Shown here piece after piece: positions 12,231 through 26,200 of a stretch of DNA of 64,000 bases. The stretch spans positions 115,840,431-115,904,430 of the forward strand of contig OZ038383.1 of the NCBI GenBank assembly GCA_964036045.1. The letters are read 5' to 3'. Made by a program: the position numbers and the translations under genes. The notes under the pieces were generated by a model. It worked only from the letters and a program-made list of their open reading frames with translations. It was not told where the DNA came from and did no database searches. Source of the stretch: Eutreptiella sp. 'Long Island Sound 2002'. Taxonomy: Eukaryota; Euglenozoa; Euglenophyceae; Eutreptiales; Eutreptiaceae. How positions within the stretch are numbered: the first letter of the stretch is position 1; each line of letters opens with the position of its first letter.

Positions 12231-15200
12231 TTGTGAATGGGCTCCCACCCCCTGGAGATCCCTTGTTTAGGGAGAGTCCAGGGTGGTGGGTCAGGCTGCA
12301 GAGTGTAGGCCACAGACACAGAACGTGTTACCATGTTTTTGTGCCCGAAAACTTTGAAAATTTTAGGAAATTGTTTTATGCCTATATGTCTACCCCAGCA
12401 ATGCCTAGCCCTTGTGAATGGGCTCCCACCCCCTGGAGATCCCTTGTTCAGGGAGAGTCCAGGGTGGTGGGTCAGGCTGCAGAGTGTAGGCCACAGACAC
12501 AGCACGTGTTCCCATGTTTTTGTGCCCGAAAACTTTGAAAAATTTTAGGAAATTGTTTCATGCCTATATGTCTACCCCAGCAATGCCTGGCCCTTGTGAA
12601 TGGGCTCCCACCCCCTGGAGATCCCTTGTTCAGGGAGAGTCCAGGGTGGTGGGTCAGGCTGCAGAGTGTAGGCCACAGACACAGCACGTGTTCCCATGTT
12701 TCTGTGCCCTAATACTTTGAAAATTTTAGGAAATTGTTTCATGCCTATATGTCTACCCCAGCAATGCCTGGCCCTTGTGAATGGGCTCCCACCCCCTGGA
12801 GATCCCTTGTTCAGGGAGAGTCCAGGGTGGTGGGTCAGGCTGTAGAGTGTAGGCCACAGACGGAGCACGTGTTCCCATGTTTTTGTGCCCTAAAACTTTG
12901 ACAAATTTTAGGAAATTGTTTCATGCCTATATGTCTACCCCAGCAATGCCTGGCCCTTGTGAATGGGCTCCCACCCCCTGGAGATCCCTTGTTTAGGGAG
13001 AGTCCAGGGTGGTGGGTCAGGCTGCAGAGTGTAGGCCACAGACACAGAACGTGTTCCCATGTTTTTGTGCCCTAAAACGTTGAAAATTTTAGGAAATTGT
13101 TTCATGCCTGTATGTCTACCCCAGCAATGCCTGGCCCTTGTGAATGGGCTCCCACCCCCTGGAGATCCCTTGTTCAGGGAGAGTCCAGGGTGGTGGGTCA
13201 GGCTGCAGAGTGTAGGCCACAGACACAGCACGTGTTCCCATGTTTTTGTGCCCGAAATCTTTGAAAAATTTTAGGAAATTGTTTTATGCCTATATGTCTA
13301 CCCCAGCAATGCCTGGCCCTTGTGAATGGGCTCCCACCCCCTGGAGATCCCTTGTTTAGGGAGAGTCCAGGGTGGTGGGTCAGGCTGCAGAGTGTAGGCC
13401 ACAGACACAGCACGTGTTCCCATGTTTTTGTGCCCTGAAACTTTGAAAATTTTAGGAAATTGTTTCATGCCTATATGTCTACCCCAGCAATGCCTGGCCC
13501 TTGTGAATGGGCTCCCACCCCCTGGAGATCCCTTGTTCAGGGAGAGTCCAGGGTGGTGGGTCAGGCTGCAGAGTGTAGGCCACAGACACAGCACGTGTTC
13601 CCATGTTTTTGTGCCCTAAAACTTTGAAAATTTTTAGGAAATTGTTTTATGCCTATATGTCTACCCCAGCAATGCCTGGCCCTTGTGAATGGGCTCCCAC
13701 CCCCTGGGGATCCCTTGTTCAGGGAGAGTCCAGGGTGGTGGGTCAGGCTGCAGAGTGTAGGCCACAGACGCAGCACGTGTTCCCATGTTTTTGTGCCCGA
13801 AAACTTTGAAAATTTTAGGAAATTGTTTTATGCCTATATGTCTACCCCAGCAATGCCTAGCCCTTGTGAATGGGCTCCCACCCCCTGGATATCCCTTGTT
13901 CAGGGAGAGTCCAGGGTGGTGGGTCAGGCTGCAGAGTGTAGGCCACAGACACAGCACGTGTTCCCATGTTTTTGTGCCCTAAAACTTTGAAAAATTTTAG
14001 GAAATTGTTTTATGCCTATATGTCTACCCCAGCAATGCCTGGCCCTTGTGAATGGGCTCCCACCCCCTGGAGATCCCTTGTTCAGGGAGAGTCCAGGGTG
14101 GTGGGTCAGGCTGCAGAGTGTAGGCCACAGACACAGCACGTGTTCCCATGTTTCTGTGCCCTAAAACTTTGAAAATTTTAGGAAATTGTTTCATGCCTAT
14201 ATGTCTACCCCAGCAATGCCTGGCCCTTGTGAATGGGCTCCCACCCCCTGGAGATCCCTTGTTCAGGGAGAGTCCAGGGTGGTGGGTCAGGCTGCAGAGT
14301 GTAGGCCACAGACACAGAACGTGTTCCCATGTTTTTGTGCCCTAAAACTTTGAAAATTTTTAGGAAATTGTTTTATGCCTGTATGTCTACCCCAGCAATG
14401 CCTGGCCCTTGTGAATGGGCTCCCACCCCCTGGAGATCCCTTGTTCAGGGAGAGTCCAGGGTGGTGGGTCAGGCTGCAGAGTGTAGGCCACAGACACAGC
14501 ACGTGTTCCCATGTTTTTGTGCCCGAAAACTTTGAAAATTTTAGGAAATTGTTTCATGCCTATATGTCTACCCCAGCAATGCCTGGCCCTTGTGAATGGG
14601 CTCCCACCCCCTGGAGATCCCTTGTTCAGGGAGAGTCCAGGGTGGTGGGTCAGGCTGCAGAGTGTAGGCCACAGACACAGCACGTGTTCCCATGTTTTTG
14701 TGCCCGAAAACTTTGAAAAATTTTAGGAAATTGTTTTATGCCTATATGTCTACCCCAGCAATGCCTGGCCCTTGTGAATGGGCTCCCACCCCCTGGAGAT
14801 CCCTTGTTCAGGGAGAGTCCAGGGTGGTGGGTCAGGCTGCAGAGTGTAGGCCACAGACACAGCACGTGTTCCCATGTTTCTGTGCCCTAAAACTTTGAAA
14901 ATTTTAGGAAATTGTTTCATGCCTGTATGTCTACCCCAGCAATGCCTGGCCCTTGTGAATGGGCTCCCACCCCCTGGAGATACCTTGTTCAGGGAGAGTC
15001 CAGGGTGGTGGGTCAGGCTGCAGAGGGTAGGCCACAGACACAGCACGTGTTCCCATGTTTTTGTGCCCTAAAACTTTGAAAATTTTAGGAAATTGTTTTG
15101 TGCCTGTATGTCTACCCCAGCAATGCCTGGCCCTTGTGAATGGGCTCCCACCCCCTGGAGATCCCTTGTTCAGGGAGAGTCCAGGGTGGTGGGTCAGGCT

Positions 15201-17049
15201 GCAGAGGGTAGGCCACAGACACAGCACGTGTTCCCATGTTTTTGTGCCCGAAAACTTTGAAAATTTTAGGAAATTGTTTCATGCCTATATGTCTACCCCA
15301 GCAATGCCTGGCCCTTGTGAATGGGCTCCCACCCCCTGGAGATCCCTTGTTCAGGGAGAGTCCAGGGTGGTGGGTCAGGCTGCAGAGTGTAGGCCACAGA
15401 CACAGCACGTGTTCCCATGTTTCTGTGCCCTAAAACTTTGAAAATTTTAGGAAATTGTTTTATGCCTATATGTCTACCCCAGCAATGCCTGGCCCTTGTG
15501 AATGGGCTCCCACCCCCTGGAGATCCCTTGTTCAGGGAGAGTCCAGGGTGGTGGGTCAGGCTGCAGAGGGTAGGCCACAAACACAGCACGTGTTCCCATG
15601 TTTTTGTGCCCTAAAACTTTGAAAATTTTTAGGAAATTGTTTTATGCCTGTATGTCTACCCCAGCAATGCCTGGCCCTTGTGAATGGGCTCCCACCCCCT
15701 GGAGATCCCTTGTTCAGGGAGAGTCCAGGGTGGTGGGTCAGGCTGCAGAGTGTAGGCCACAGACACAGCACGTGTTCCCATGTTTTTGTGCCCTAAACCT
15801 TTGAAAATTTTTAGGAAATTGTTTCATGCCTGTATGTTTACCCCAGCAATGCCTGGCCCTTGTGAATGGGCTCCCACCCCCTGGAGATCCCTTGTTCAGG
15901 GAGAGTCCAGGGTGGTGGGTCAGGCTGCAGAGTGTAGGCCACAGACACAGCACGTGTTCCCATGTTTTTGTGCCCGAAAACTTTGAAAATTTTAGGAAAT
16001 TGTTTTATGCCTATATGTCTACCCCAGCAATGCCTGGCCCTTGTGAATGGGCTCCCACTCCCTGGAGATCCCTTGTTCAGGGAGAGTCCAGGGTGGTGGG
16101 TCAGGCTGCAGAGTGTAGGCCACAGACACAGCACGTGTTCCCATGTTTTTGTGCCCTAAAACTTTGAAAAATTTTTAGGAAATTGTTTTATGCCTGTATG
16201 TCTACCCCAGCAATGCCTGGCCCTTGTGAATGGGCTCCCACCCCCTGGAGATCCCTTGTTCAGGGAGAGTCCAGGGTGGTGGGTCAGGCTGCAGAGTGTA
16301 GGCCACAGACACAGCACGTGTTCCCATGTTTTTGTGCCCTAAAACTTTGAAAATTTTAGGAAATTGTTTCATGCCTATATGTCTACCCCAGCAATGCCTG
16401 GCCCTTGTGAATGGGCTCCCACCCCCTGGAGATCCCTTGTTTAGGGAGAGTCCAGGGTGGTGGGTCAGGCTGCAGAGTGTAGGCCACAGACACAGCACGT
16501 GTTCCCATGTTTTTGTGCCCGAAAACTTTGAAAATTTTAGGAAATTGTTTTATGCCTAAATGTTTACCCCAGCAATGCCTGGCCCTTGTGAATGGGCTCC
16601 CACCCCCTGGAGATCCCTTGTTCAGGGAGAGTCCAGGGTGGTGGGTCAGGCTGCAGAGTGTAGGCCACAGACACAGCACGTGTTCCCATGTTTTTGTGCC
16701 CGAAAACTTTGAAAATTTTAGGAAATTGTTTTATGCCTATATGTCTACCCCAGCAATGCCTGGCCCTTGTGAATGGGCTCCCACCCCCTGGAGATCCCTT
16801 GTTCAGGGAGAGTCCAGGGTGGTGGGTCAGGCTGCAGAGTGTAGGCCACAGACACAGCACGTGTTCCCATGTTTCTGTGCCCTAAAACTTTGAAAATTTT
16901 AGGAAATTGTTTTATGCCTGTATGTCTACCCCAGCAATGCCTGGCCCTTGTGAATGGGCTCCCACCCCCTGGAGATCCCTTGTTCAGGGAGAGTGCAGGG
17001 TGGTGGGTCAGGCTGCAGAGTGTAGGCCACAGACACAGCACGTGTTCCC

Positions 17050-20000
17050 ATGTTTTTGTGCCCTAAAACTTTGAAAATTTGAGGAAATTGTTTCATGCCT
17101 ATATGTCTACCCCAGCAATGCCTGGCCCTTGTGAATGGGCTCCCACCCCCTGGAGATCCCTTGTTCAGGGAGAGTCCAGGGTGGTGGGTCAGGCTGCAGA
17201 GTGTAGGCCACAGACACAGCACGTGTTCCCATGTTTCTGTGCCCGAAAACTTTGAAAATTTTAGGAAATTGTTTCATGCCTATATGTCTACCCCAGCAAT
17301 GCCTGGCCCTTGTGAATGGGCTCCCAGCCCCTGGAGATCCCTTGTTCAGGGAGAGTCCAGGGTGGTGGGTCAGGCTGCAGAGTGTAGGCCACAGACACAG
17401 CACGTGTTCCCATGTTTTTGTGCCCGAAAACTTTGAAAATTTTAGGAAATTGTTTTATGCCTATATGTCTACCCCAGCAATGCCTGGCCCTTGTGAATGG
17501 GCTCCCACTCCCTGGAGATCCCTTGTTCAGGGAGAGTCCAGGGTGGTGGGTCAGGCTGCAGAGTGTAGGCCACAGACACAGCACGTGTTCCCATGTTTCT
17601 GTGCCCTAAAACTTTGAAAATTTTAGGAAATTGTTTCATGCCTATATGTCTACCCCAGCAATGCCTGGCCCTTGTGAATGGGCTCCCACCCCCTGGAGAT
17701 CCCTTGTTCAGGGAGAGTCCAGGGTGGTGGGTCAGGCTGCAGAGGGTAAGCCACAGACACAGCACGTGTTCCCATGTTTTTGTGCCCGAAAACTTTGAAA
17801 ATTTTAGGAAATTGTTTTATGCCTGTATGTCTACCCCAGCAATGCCTAGCCCTTGTGAATGGGCTCCCACCCCCTGGAGATCCCTTGTTCAGGGAGAGTC
17901 CAGGGTGGTTGGTCAGGCTGCAGAGTGTAGGCCACAGACACAGCACGTGTTCCCATGTTTCTGTGCCCGAAAACTTTGAAAATTTTAGGAAATTGTTTCA
18001 TGCCTATATGTCTACCCCAGCAATGCCTGGCCCTTGTGAATGGGCTCCCACCCCCTGGAGATCCCTTGTTCAGGGAGAGTCCAGGGTGGTGGGTCAGGCT
18101 GCAGAGTGTAGGCCACAGACACAGAACGTGTTCCCATGTTTTTGTGCCCGAAAACTTTGAAAATTTGTGGAAATTGTTTCATGCCTATATGTCTACCCCA
18201 GCAATGCCTGGCCCTTGTGAATGGGCTCCCACCCCCTGGAGATCCCTTGTTCAGGGAGAGTCCAGGGTGGTGGGTCAGGCTGCAGAGTGTAGGCCACAGA
18301 CACAGCACGTGTTCGCATGGTTCTGTGCCCGAAAACTTTGAAAATTTTAGGAAATTGTTTCATGCCTATATGTCTACCCCAGCAATGCCTGGCCCTTGTG
18401 AATGGGCTCCCACCCCCTGGAGATCCCTTGTTCAGGGAGAGTCCAGGGTGGTGGGTCAGGCTGCAGAGTGTAGGCCACAGACACAGCACGTGTTCCCATG
18501 TTTTTGTGCCCTAAAACTTTGAAAAATTCTAGGAAATTGTTTTATGCCTGTATGTCTACCCCAGCAATGCCTGGCCCTTGTGAATGGGCTCCCACCCCCT
18601 GGAGATCCCTTGTTCAGGGAGAGTCCAGGGTGGTGGGTCAGGCTGCAGAGGGTAGGCCACAGACACAGCACGTGTTTCCATGTTTTTGTGCCCGAAAACT
18701 TTGAAAAATTTTAGGAAATTGTTTCATGCCTATATGTCTACCCCAGCAATGCCTGGCCCTTGTGAATGGGCTCCCACCCCCTGGAGATCCCTTGTTCAGG
18801 GAGAGTCCAGGGTGGTGGGTCAGGCTGCAGAGTGTAGGCCACAGACACAGCACGTGTTCCCATGTTTTTGTGCCCTAAAAGTTTGAAAAATTCTAGGAAA
18901 TTGTTTTATGCCTGTATGTCTACCCCAGCAATGCCTGGCCCTTGTGAATGGGCTCCCACCCCCTGGAGATCCCTTGTTCAGGGAGAGTCCAGGGTGGTGG
19001 GTCAGGCTGCAGAGTGTAGGCCACAGACACAGCACGTGTTCCCATGTTTCTGTGCCCTAAAAGTTCGAAAATTTTAGGAAATTGTTTTATGCCTATATGT
19101 CTACCCCAGCAATGCCTGGCCCTTGTGAATGGGCTCCCACCCCCTGGAGATCCCTTGTTCAGGGAGAGTCCAGGGTGGTGGGTCAGGCTGCAGAGTGTAG
19201 GCCACAGACAGAGAACGTGTTCCCATGTTTTTGTGCCCTAAAACTTTGAAAATTTTAGGAAATTGTTTTATGCCTGTATGTCTACCCCAGCAATGCCTGG
19301 CCCTTGTGAATGGGCTCCCACCCCCTGGAGATCCCTTGTTCAGGGAGAGTCCAGGGTGGTGGGTCAGGCTGCAGAGTGTAGGCCACAGACACAGCACGTG
19401 TTCCCATGTTTTTGTGCCCTAAAGCTTTGAAAAATTTTAGGAAATTGTTTTATGCCTGTATGTCTACCCCAGCAATGCCTGGCCCTTGTGAATGGGCTCC
19501 CACCCCCTGGAGATCCCTTGTTCAGGGAGAGTCCAGGGTGGTGGGTCAGGCTGCAGAGGGTGAGCCACAGACACAGCACGTGTTCCCATGTTTTTGTGCC
19601 CGAAAACTTTGAAAATTTTAGGAAATTGTTTTATGCCTGTATGTCTACCCCAGCAATGCCTGGCCCTTGTGAATGGGCTCCCAGCCCCTGGAGATCCCTT
19701 GTTCAGGGAGAGTCCAGGGTGGTGGGTCAGGCTGCAGAGTGTAGGCCACAGACACAGCACGTGTTCCCATGTTTTTGTGCCCTAAAACTTTGAAAATTTT
19801 AGGAAATTGTTTCATGCCTATATGTCTACCCCAGCAATGCCTGGCCCTTGTGAATGGGCTCCCACCCCCTGGAGATCCCTTGTTCAGGGAGAGTCCAGGG
19901 TGGTGGGTCAGGCTGCAGAGTGTAGGCCACAGACACAGAACGTGTTCCCATGTTTTTGTGCCCGAAAACTTTGAAAATTTGAGGAAATTGTTTCATGCCT

Positions 20001-22320
20001 ATATGTCTACCCCAGCAATGCCTGGCCCTTGTGAATGGGCTCCCACCCCCTGGAGATCCCTTGTTCAGGGAGAGTCCAGGGTGGTGGGTCAGGCTGCAGA
20101 GTGTAGGCCACAGACACAGCACGTGTTCCCATGTTTCTGTGCCCGAAAACTTTGAAAATTTTAGGAAATTGTTTCATGCCTATATGTCTACCCCAGCAAT
20201 GCCTGGCCCTTGTGAATGGGCTCCCACCCCCTGGAGATCCCTTGTTCAGGGAGAGTCCAGGGTGGTGGGTCAGGCTGCAGAGTGTAGGCCACAGACACAG
20301 CACGTGTTCCCATGTTTTTGTGCCCGAAAACTTTGAAAATTTTAGGAAATTGTTTTATGCCTATATGTCTACCCCAGCAATGCCTGGCCCTTGTGAATGG
20401 GCTCCCACTCCCTGGAGATCCCTTGTTCAGGGAGAGTCCAGGGTGGTGGGTCAGGCTGCAGAGTGTAGGCCACAGACACAGCACGTGTTCCCATGTTTCT
20501 GTGCCCTAAAACTTTGAAAATTTTAGGAAATTGTTTCATGCCTATATGTCTACCCCAGCAATGCCTGGCCCTTGTGAATGGGCTCCCACCCCCTGGAGAT
20601 CCCTTGTTCAGGGAGAGTCCAGGGTGGTGGGTCAGGCTGCAGAGGGTAAGCCACAGACACAGCACGTGTTCCCATGTTTTTGTGCCCGAAAACTTTGAAA
20701 ATTTTAGGAAATTGTTTTATGCCTGTATGTCTACCCCAGCAATGCCTAGCCCTTGTGAATGGGCTCCCACCCCCTGGAGATCCCTTGTTCAGGGAGAGTC
20801 CAGGGTGGTTGGTCAGGCTGCAGAGTGTAGGCCACAGACACAGCACGTGTTCCCATGTTTCTGTGCCCGAAAACTTTGAAAATTTTAGGAAATTGTTTCA
20901 TGCCTATATGTCTACCCCAGCAATGCCTGGCCCTTGTGAATGGGCTCCCACCCCCTGGAGATCCCTTGTTCAGGGAGAGTCCAGGGTGGTGGGTCAGGCT
21001 GCAGAGTGTAGGCCACAGACACAGAACGTGTTCCCATGTTTTTGTGCCCGAAAACTTTGAAAATTTGAGGAAATTGTTTCATGCCTATATGTCTACCCCA
21101 GCAATGCCTGGCCCTTGTGAATGGGCTCCCACCCCCTGGAGATCCCTTGTTCAGGGAGAGTCCAGGGTGGTGGGTCAGGCTGCAGAGTGTAGGCCACAGA
21201 CACAGCACGTGTTCGCATGGTTCTGTGCCCGAAAACTTTGAAAATTTTAGGAAATTGTTTCATGCCTATATGTCTACCCCAGCAATGCCTGGCCCTTGTG
21301 AATGGGCTCCCACCCCCTGGAGATCCCTTGTTCAGGGAGAGTCCAGGGTGGTGGGTCAGGCTGCAGAGTGTAGGCCACAGACACAGCACGTGTTCCCATG
21401 TTTTTGTGCCCGAAAACTTTGAAAATTTTAGGAAATTGTTTTATGCCTATATGTCTACCCCAGCAATGCCTGGCCCTTGTGAATGGGCTCCCACCCCCTG
21501 GAGATCCCTTGTTCAGGGAGAGTCCAGGGTGGTGGGTCAGGCTGCAGAGTGTAGGCCACAGACACAGCACGTGTTTCCATGTTTTTGTGCCCGAAAACTT
21601 TGAAAAATTTTAGGAAATTGTTTCATGCCTATATGTCTACCCCAGCAATGCCTGGCCCTTGTGAATGGGCTCCCACCCCCTGGAGATCCCTTGTTCAGGG
21701 AGAGTCCAGGGTGGTGGGTCAGGCTGCAGAGTGTAGGCCACAGACACAGCACGTGTTCCCATGTTTTTGTGCCCTAAAACTTTGAAAAATTCTAGGAAAT
21801 TGTTTTATGCCTGTATGTCTACCCCAGCAATGCCTGGCCCTTGTGAATGGGCTCCCACCCCCTGGAGATCCCTTGTTCAGGGAGAGTCCAGGGTGGTGGG
21901 TCAGGCTGCAGAGTGTAGGCCACAGACACAGCACGTGTTCCCATGTTTCTGTGCCCTAAAACTTCGAAAATTTTAGGAAATTGTTTTATGCCTATATGTC
22001 TACCCCAGCAATGCCTGGCCCTTGTGAATGGGCTCCCACCCCCTGGAGATCCCTTGTTCAGGGAGAGTCCAGGGTGGTGGGTCAGGCTGCAGAGTGTAGG
22101 CCACAGACAGAGAACGTGTTCCCATGTTTTTGTGCCCTAAAACTTTGAAAATTTTAGGAAATTGTTTTATGCCTGTATGTCTACCCCAGCAATGCCTGGC
22201 CCTTGTGAATGGGCTCCCACCCCCTGGAGATCCCTTGTTCAGGGAGAGTCCAGGGTGGTGGGTCAGGCTGCAGAGTGTAGGCCACAGACACAGCACGTGT
22301 TCCCATGTTTTTGTGCCCTA
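17050..22320 (+). repeat. Tandem duplication with 2,900-bp period (16 monomers)
   Basis: Rare variants recur 2,899-2,900 bp apart: gaaaatttgagg at about 17081 and 19981, ctcccactccctgg at about 17506 and 20406, cagagggtaagcc at about 17743 and 20643, the unusual gttcgcatggttctg at about 18311 and 21211, and cagacagagaacg at about 19207 and 22107. A few single-base differences between the copies show that the event is recent but not zero-age. Confidence 0.88.
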
Positions 22321-23230
22321 AAACTTTGAAAAATTTTAGGAAATTGTTTTATGCCTGTATGTCTACCCCAGCAATGCCTGGCCCTTGTGAATGGGCTCCC
22401 ACCCCCTGGAGATCCCTTGTTTAGGGAGAGTCCAGGGTGGTGGGTCAGGCTGCAGAGTGTAGGCCACAGACACAGCACGTGTTCCCATGTTTTTGTGCCC
22501 TGAAACTTTGAAAATTTTAGGAAATTGTTTCATGCCTATATGTCTACGCCAGCAATGCCTGGCCCTTGTGAATGGGCTCCCACCCCCTGGAGATCCCTTG
22601 TTCAGGGAGAGTCCAGGGTGGTGGGTCAGGCTGCAGAGTGTAGGCCACAGACACAGCACGTGTTCCCATGTTTTTGTGCCCTAAAACTTTGAAAAATTTT
22701 AGGAAATTGTTTTATGCCTGTATGTCTACCCCAGCAATGCCTGGCCCTTGTGAATGGGCTCCCACCCCCTGGAGATCCCTTGTTCAGGGAGAGTCCAGGG
22801 TGGTGGGTCAGGCTGCAGAGTGTAGGCCACAGACACAGCACGTGTTCCCATGTTTTTGTGCCCTAAAACTTTGAAAAATTTTAGGAAATTGTTTTATGCC
22901 TGTATGTCTACCCCAGCAATGCCTGGCCCTTGTGAATGGGCTCCCACCCCCTGGAGATCCCTTGTTTAGGGAGAGTCCAGGGTGGTGGGTCAGGCTGCAG
23001 AGTGTAGGCCACAGACACAGCACGTGTTCCCATGTTGTTGTGCCCTGAAACTTTGAAAATTTTAGGAAATTGTTTCATGCCTATATGTCTACGCCAGCAA
23101 TGCCTGGCCCTTGTGAATGGGCTCCCACCCCCTGGAGATCCCTTGTTCAGGGAGAGTCCAGGGTGGTGGGTCAGGCTGCAGAGTGTAGGCCACAGACACA
23201 GCACGTGTTCCCATGTTTTTGTGCCCGAAA
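22320..23230 (+). repeat. 545-bp period duplication (3 monomers)
   Basis: A three-monomer block with the rare tctacgccagcaatg variant (about 22544 and 23089) and the gccctgaaac form (about 22497 and 23042) is present twice in tandem, 545 bp apart. The second copy has one private change (catgttgttg). Confidence 0.8.
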
Positions 23231-26200
23231 ACTTTGAAAATTTTAGGAAATTGTTTTATGCCTATATGTCTACCCCAGCAATGCCTGGCCCTTGTGAATG
23301 GGCTCCCACCCCCTGGAGATCCCTTGTTCAGGGAGAGTCCAGGGTGGTGGGTCAGGCTGCAGAGTGTAGGCCACAGACACAGAACGTGTTCCCATGTTTT
23401 TGTGCCCGAAAACTTTGAAAATTTTAGGAAATTGTTTTATGCCTATATGTCTACCCCAGCAATGCCTGGCCCTTGTGAATGGGCTCCCACCCCCTGGAGA
23501 TCCCTTGTTCAGGGAGAGTCCAGGGTGGTGGGTCAGGCTGCAGAGTGTAGGCCACAGACACAGCACGTGTTCCCGTGTTTTTGTGCCCTAAAACTTTGAA
23601 AATTTTTAGGAAATTGTTTTATGCCTATATGTCTACCCCAGCAATGCCTGGCCCTTGTGAATGGGCTCCCACCCCCTGGAGATCCCTTGTTCAGGGAGAG
23701 TCCAGGGTGGTGGGTCAGGCTGCAGAGTGTAGGCCACAGACACAGCACGTGTTCCCATGTTTCTGTGCCCTAAAACTTTGAAAATTTTAGGAAATTGTTT
23801 CATGCCTATATGTCTACCCCAGCAATGCCTGGCCCTTGTGAATGGGCTCCCACCCCCTGGAGATCCCTTGTTCAGGGAGAGTCCAGGGTGGTGGGTCAGG
23901 CTGCAGAGTGTAGGCCACAGACACAGCACGTGTTCCCATGTTTTTGTGCCCGAAAACTTTGAAAATTTTAGGAAATTGTTTTATGCCTATATGTCTACCC
24001 CAGCAATGCCTGGCCCTTGTGAATGGGCTCCCACCCCCTGGAGATCCCTTGTTCAGGGAGAGTCCAGGGTGGTGGGTCAGGCTGCAGAGTGTAGGCCACA
24101 GACACAGCACGTGTTCCCATGTTTCTGTGCCCTAAAACTTTGAAAATTTTAGGAAATTGTTTCATGCCTATATGTCTACCCCAGCAATGCCTGGCCCTTG
24201 TGAATGGGCTCCCACCCCCTGGAGATCCCTTGTTCAGGGAGAGTCCAGGGTGGTGGGTCAGGCTGCAGAGTGTAGGCCACAGACACAGAACGTGTTCCCA
24301 TGTTTTTGTGCCCTAAAACTTTGAAAATTTTAGGAAATTGTTTTATGCCTATATGTCTACCCCAGCAATGCCTGGCCCTTGTGAATGGGCTCCCACCCCC
24401 TGGAGATCCCTTGTTCAGGGAGAGTCCAGGGTGGTGGGTCAGGCTGCAGAGTGTAGGCCACAGACACAGCACGTGTTCCCATGTTTTTGTGCCCGAAAAC
24501 TTTGAAAATTTTAGGAAATTGTTTCATGCCTATATGTCTACCCCAGCAATGCCTGGCCCTTGTGAATGGGCTCCCACCCCCTGGAGATCCCTTGTTCAGG
24601 GAGAGTCCAGGGTGGTGGGTCAGGCTGCAGAGTGTAGGCCACAGACACAGAACGTGTTACCATGTTTTTGTGCCCTAAAACTTTGAAAATTTTAGGAAAT
24701 TGTTTCATGCCTATATGTCTACCCCAGCAATGCCTGGCCCTTGTGAATGGGCTCCCACCCCCTGGAGATCCCTTGTTCAGGGAGAGTCCAGGGTGGTGGG
24801 TCAGGCTGCAGAGTGTAGGCCACAGACACAGCACGTGTTCCCATGTTTTTGTGCCCTAAAACTTTGAAAATTTTAGGAAATTGTTTCATGCCTATATGTC
24901 TACCCCAGCAATGCCTGGCCCTTGTGAATGGGCTCCCACCCCCTGGAGATCCCTTGTTCAGGGAGAGTCCAGGGTGGTGGGTCAGGCTGCAGAGGGTGGG
25001 CCACAGACACAGAACGTGTTCCCATGTTTTTGTGCCCGAAAACTTTGAAAATTTTAGGAAATTGTTTTATGCCTATATGTCTACCCCAGCAATGCCTGGC
25101 CCTTGTGAATGGGCTCCCACCCCCTGGAGATCCCTTGTTCAGGGAGAGTCCAGGGTGGTGGGTCAGGCTGCAGAGTGTAGGCCACAGACACAGCACGTGT
25201 TCCCATGTTTCTGTGCCCTAAAACTTTGAAAATTTTAGGAAATTGTTTCATGCCTATATGTCTACCCCAGCAATGCCTGGCCCTTGTGAATGGGCTCCCA
25301 CCCCCTGGAGATCCCTTGTTCAGGGAGAGTCCAGGGTGGTGGGTCAGGCTGCAGAGTGTAGGCCACAGACACAGCACGTGTTCCCATGTTTTTGTGCCCG
25401 AAAACTTTGAAAATTTTAGGAAATTGTTTCATGCCTATATGTCTACCCCAGCAATGCCTGGCCCTTGTGAATGGGCTCCCACCCCCTGGAGATCCCTTGT
25501 TTAGGGAGAGTCCAGGGTGGTGGGTCAGGCTGCAGAGTGTAGGCCACAGACACAGCACGTGTTCCCATGTTTTTGTGCCCGAAAACTTTGAAAATTTTAG
25601 GAAATTGTTTTATGCCTATATGTCTACCCCAGCAATGCCTGGCCCTTGTGAATGGGCTCCCACCCCCTGGAGATCCCTTGTTCAGGGAGAGTCCAGGGTG
25701 GTGGGTCAGGCTGCAGAGTGTAGGCCACAGACACAGAACGTGTTCCCATGTTTTTGTGCCCGAAAACTTTGAAAATTTTAGGAAATTGTTTTATGCCTAT
25801 ATGTCTACCCCAGCAATGCCTGGCCCTTGTGAATGGGCTCCCACCCCCTGGAGATCCCTTGTTCAGGGAGAGTCCAGGGTGGTGGGTCAGGCTGCAGAGT
25901 GTAGGCCACAGACACAGCACGTGTTCCCATGTTTTTGTGCCCGAAAACTTTGAAAATTTTAGGAAATTGTTTCATGCCTATATGTCTACCCCAGCAATGC
26001 CTGGCCCTTGTGAATGGGCTCCCACCCCCTGGAGATCCCTTGTTTAGGGAGAGTCCAGGGTGGTGGGTCAGGCTGCAGAGTGTAGGCCACAGATACAGCA
26101 CGTGTTCCCATGTTTTTGTGCCCGAAAACTTTGAAAATTTTAGGAAATTGTTTTATGCCTATATGTCTACCCCAGCAATGCCTGGCCCTTGTGAATGGGC

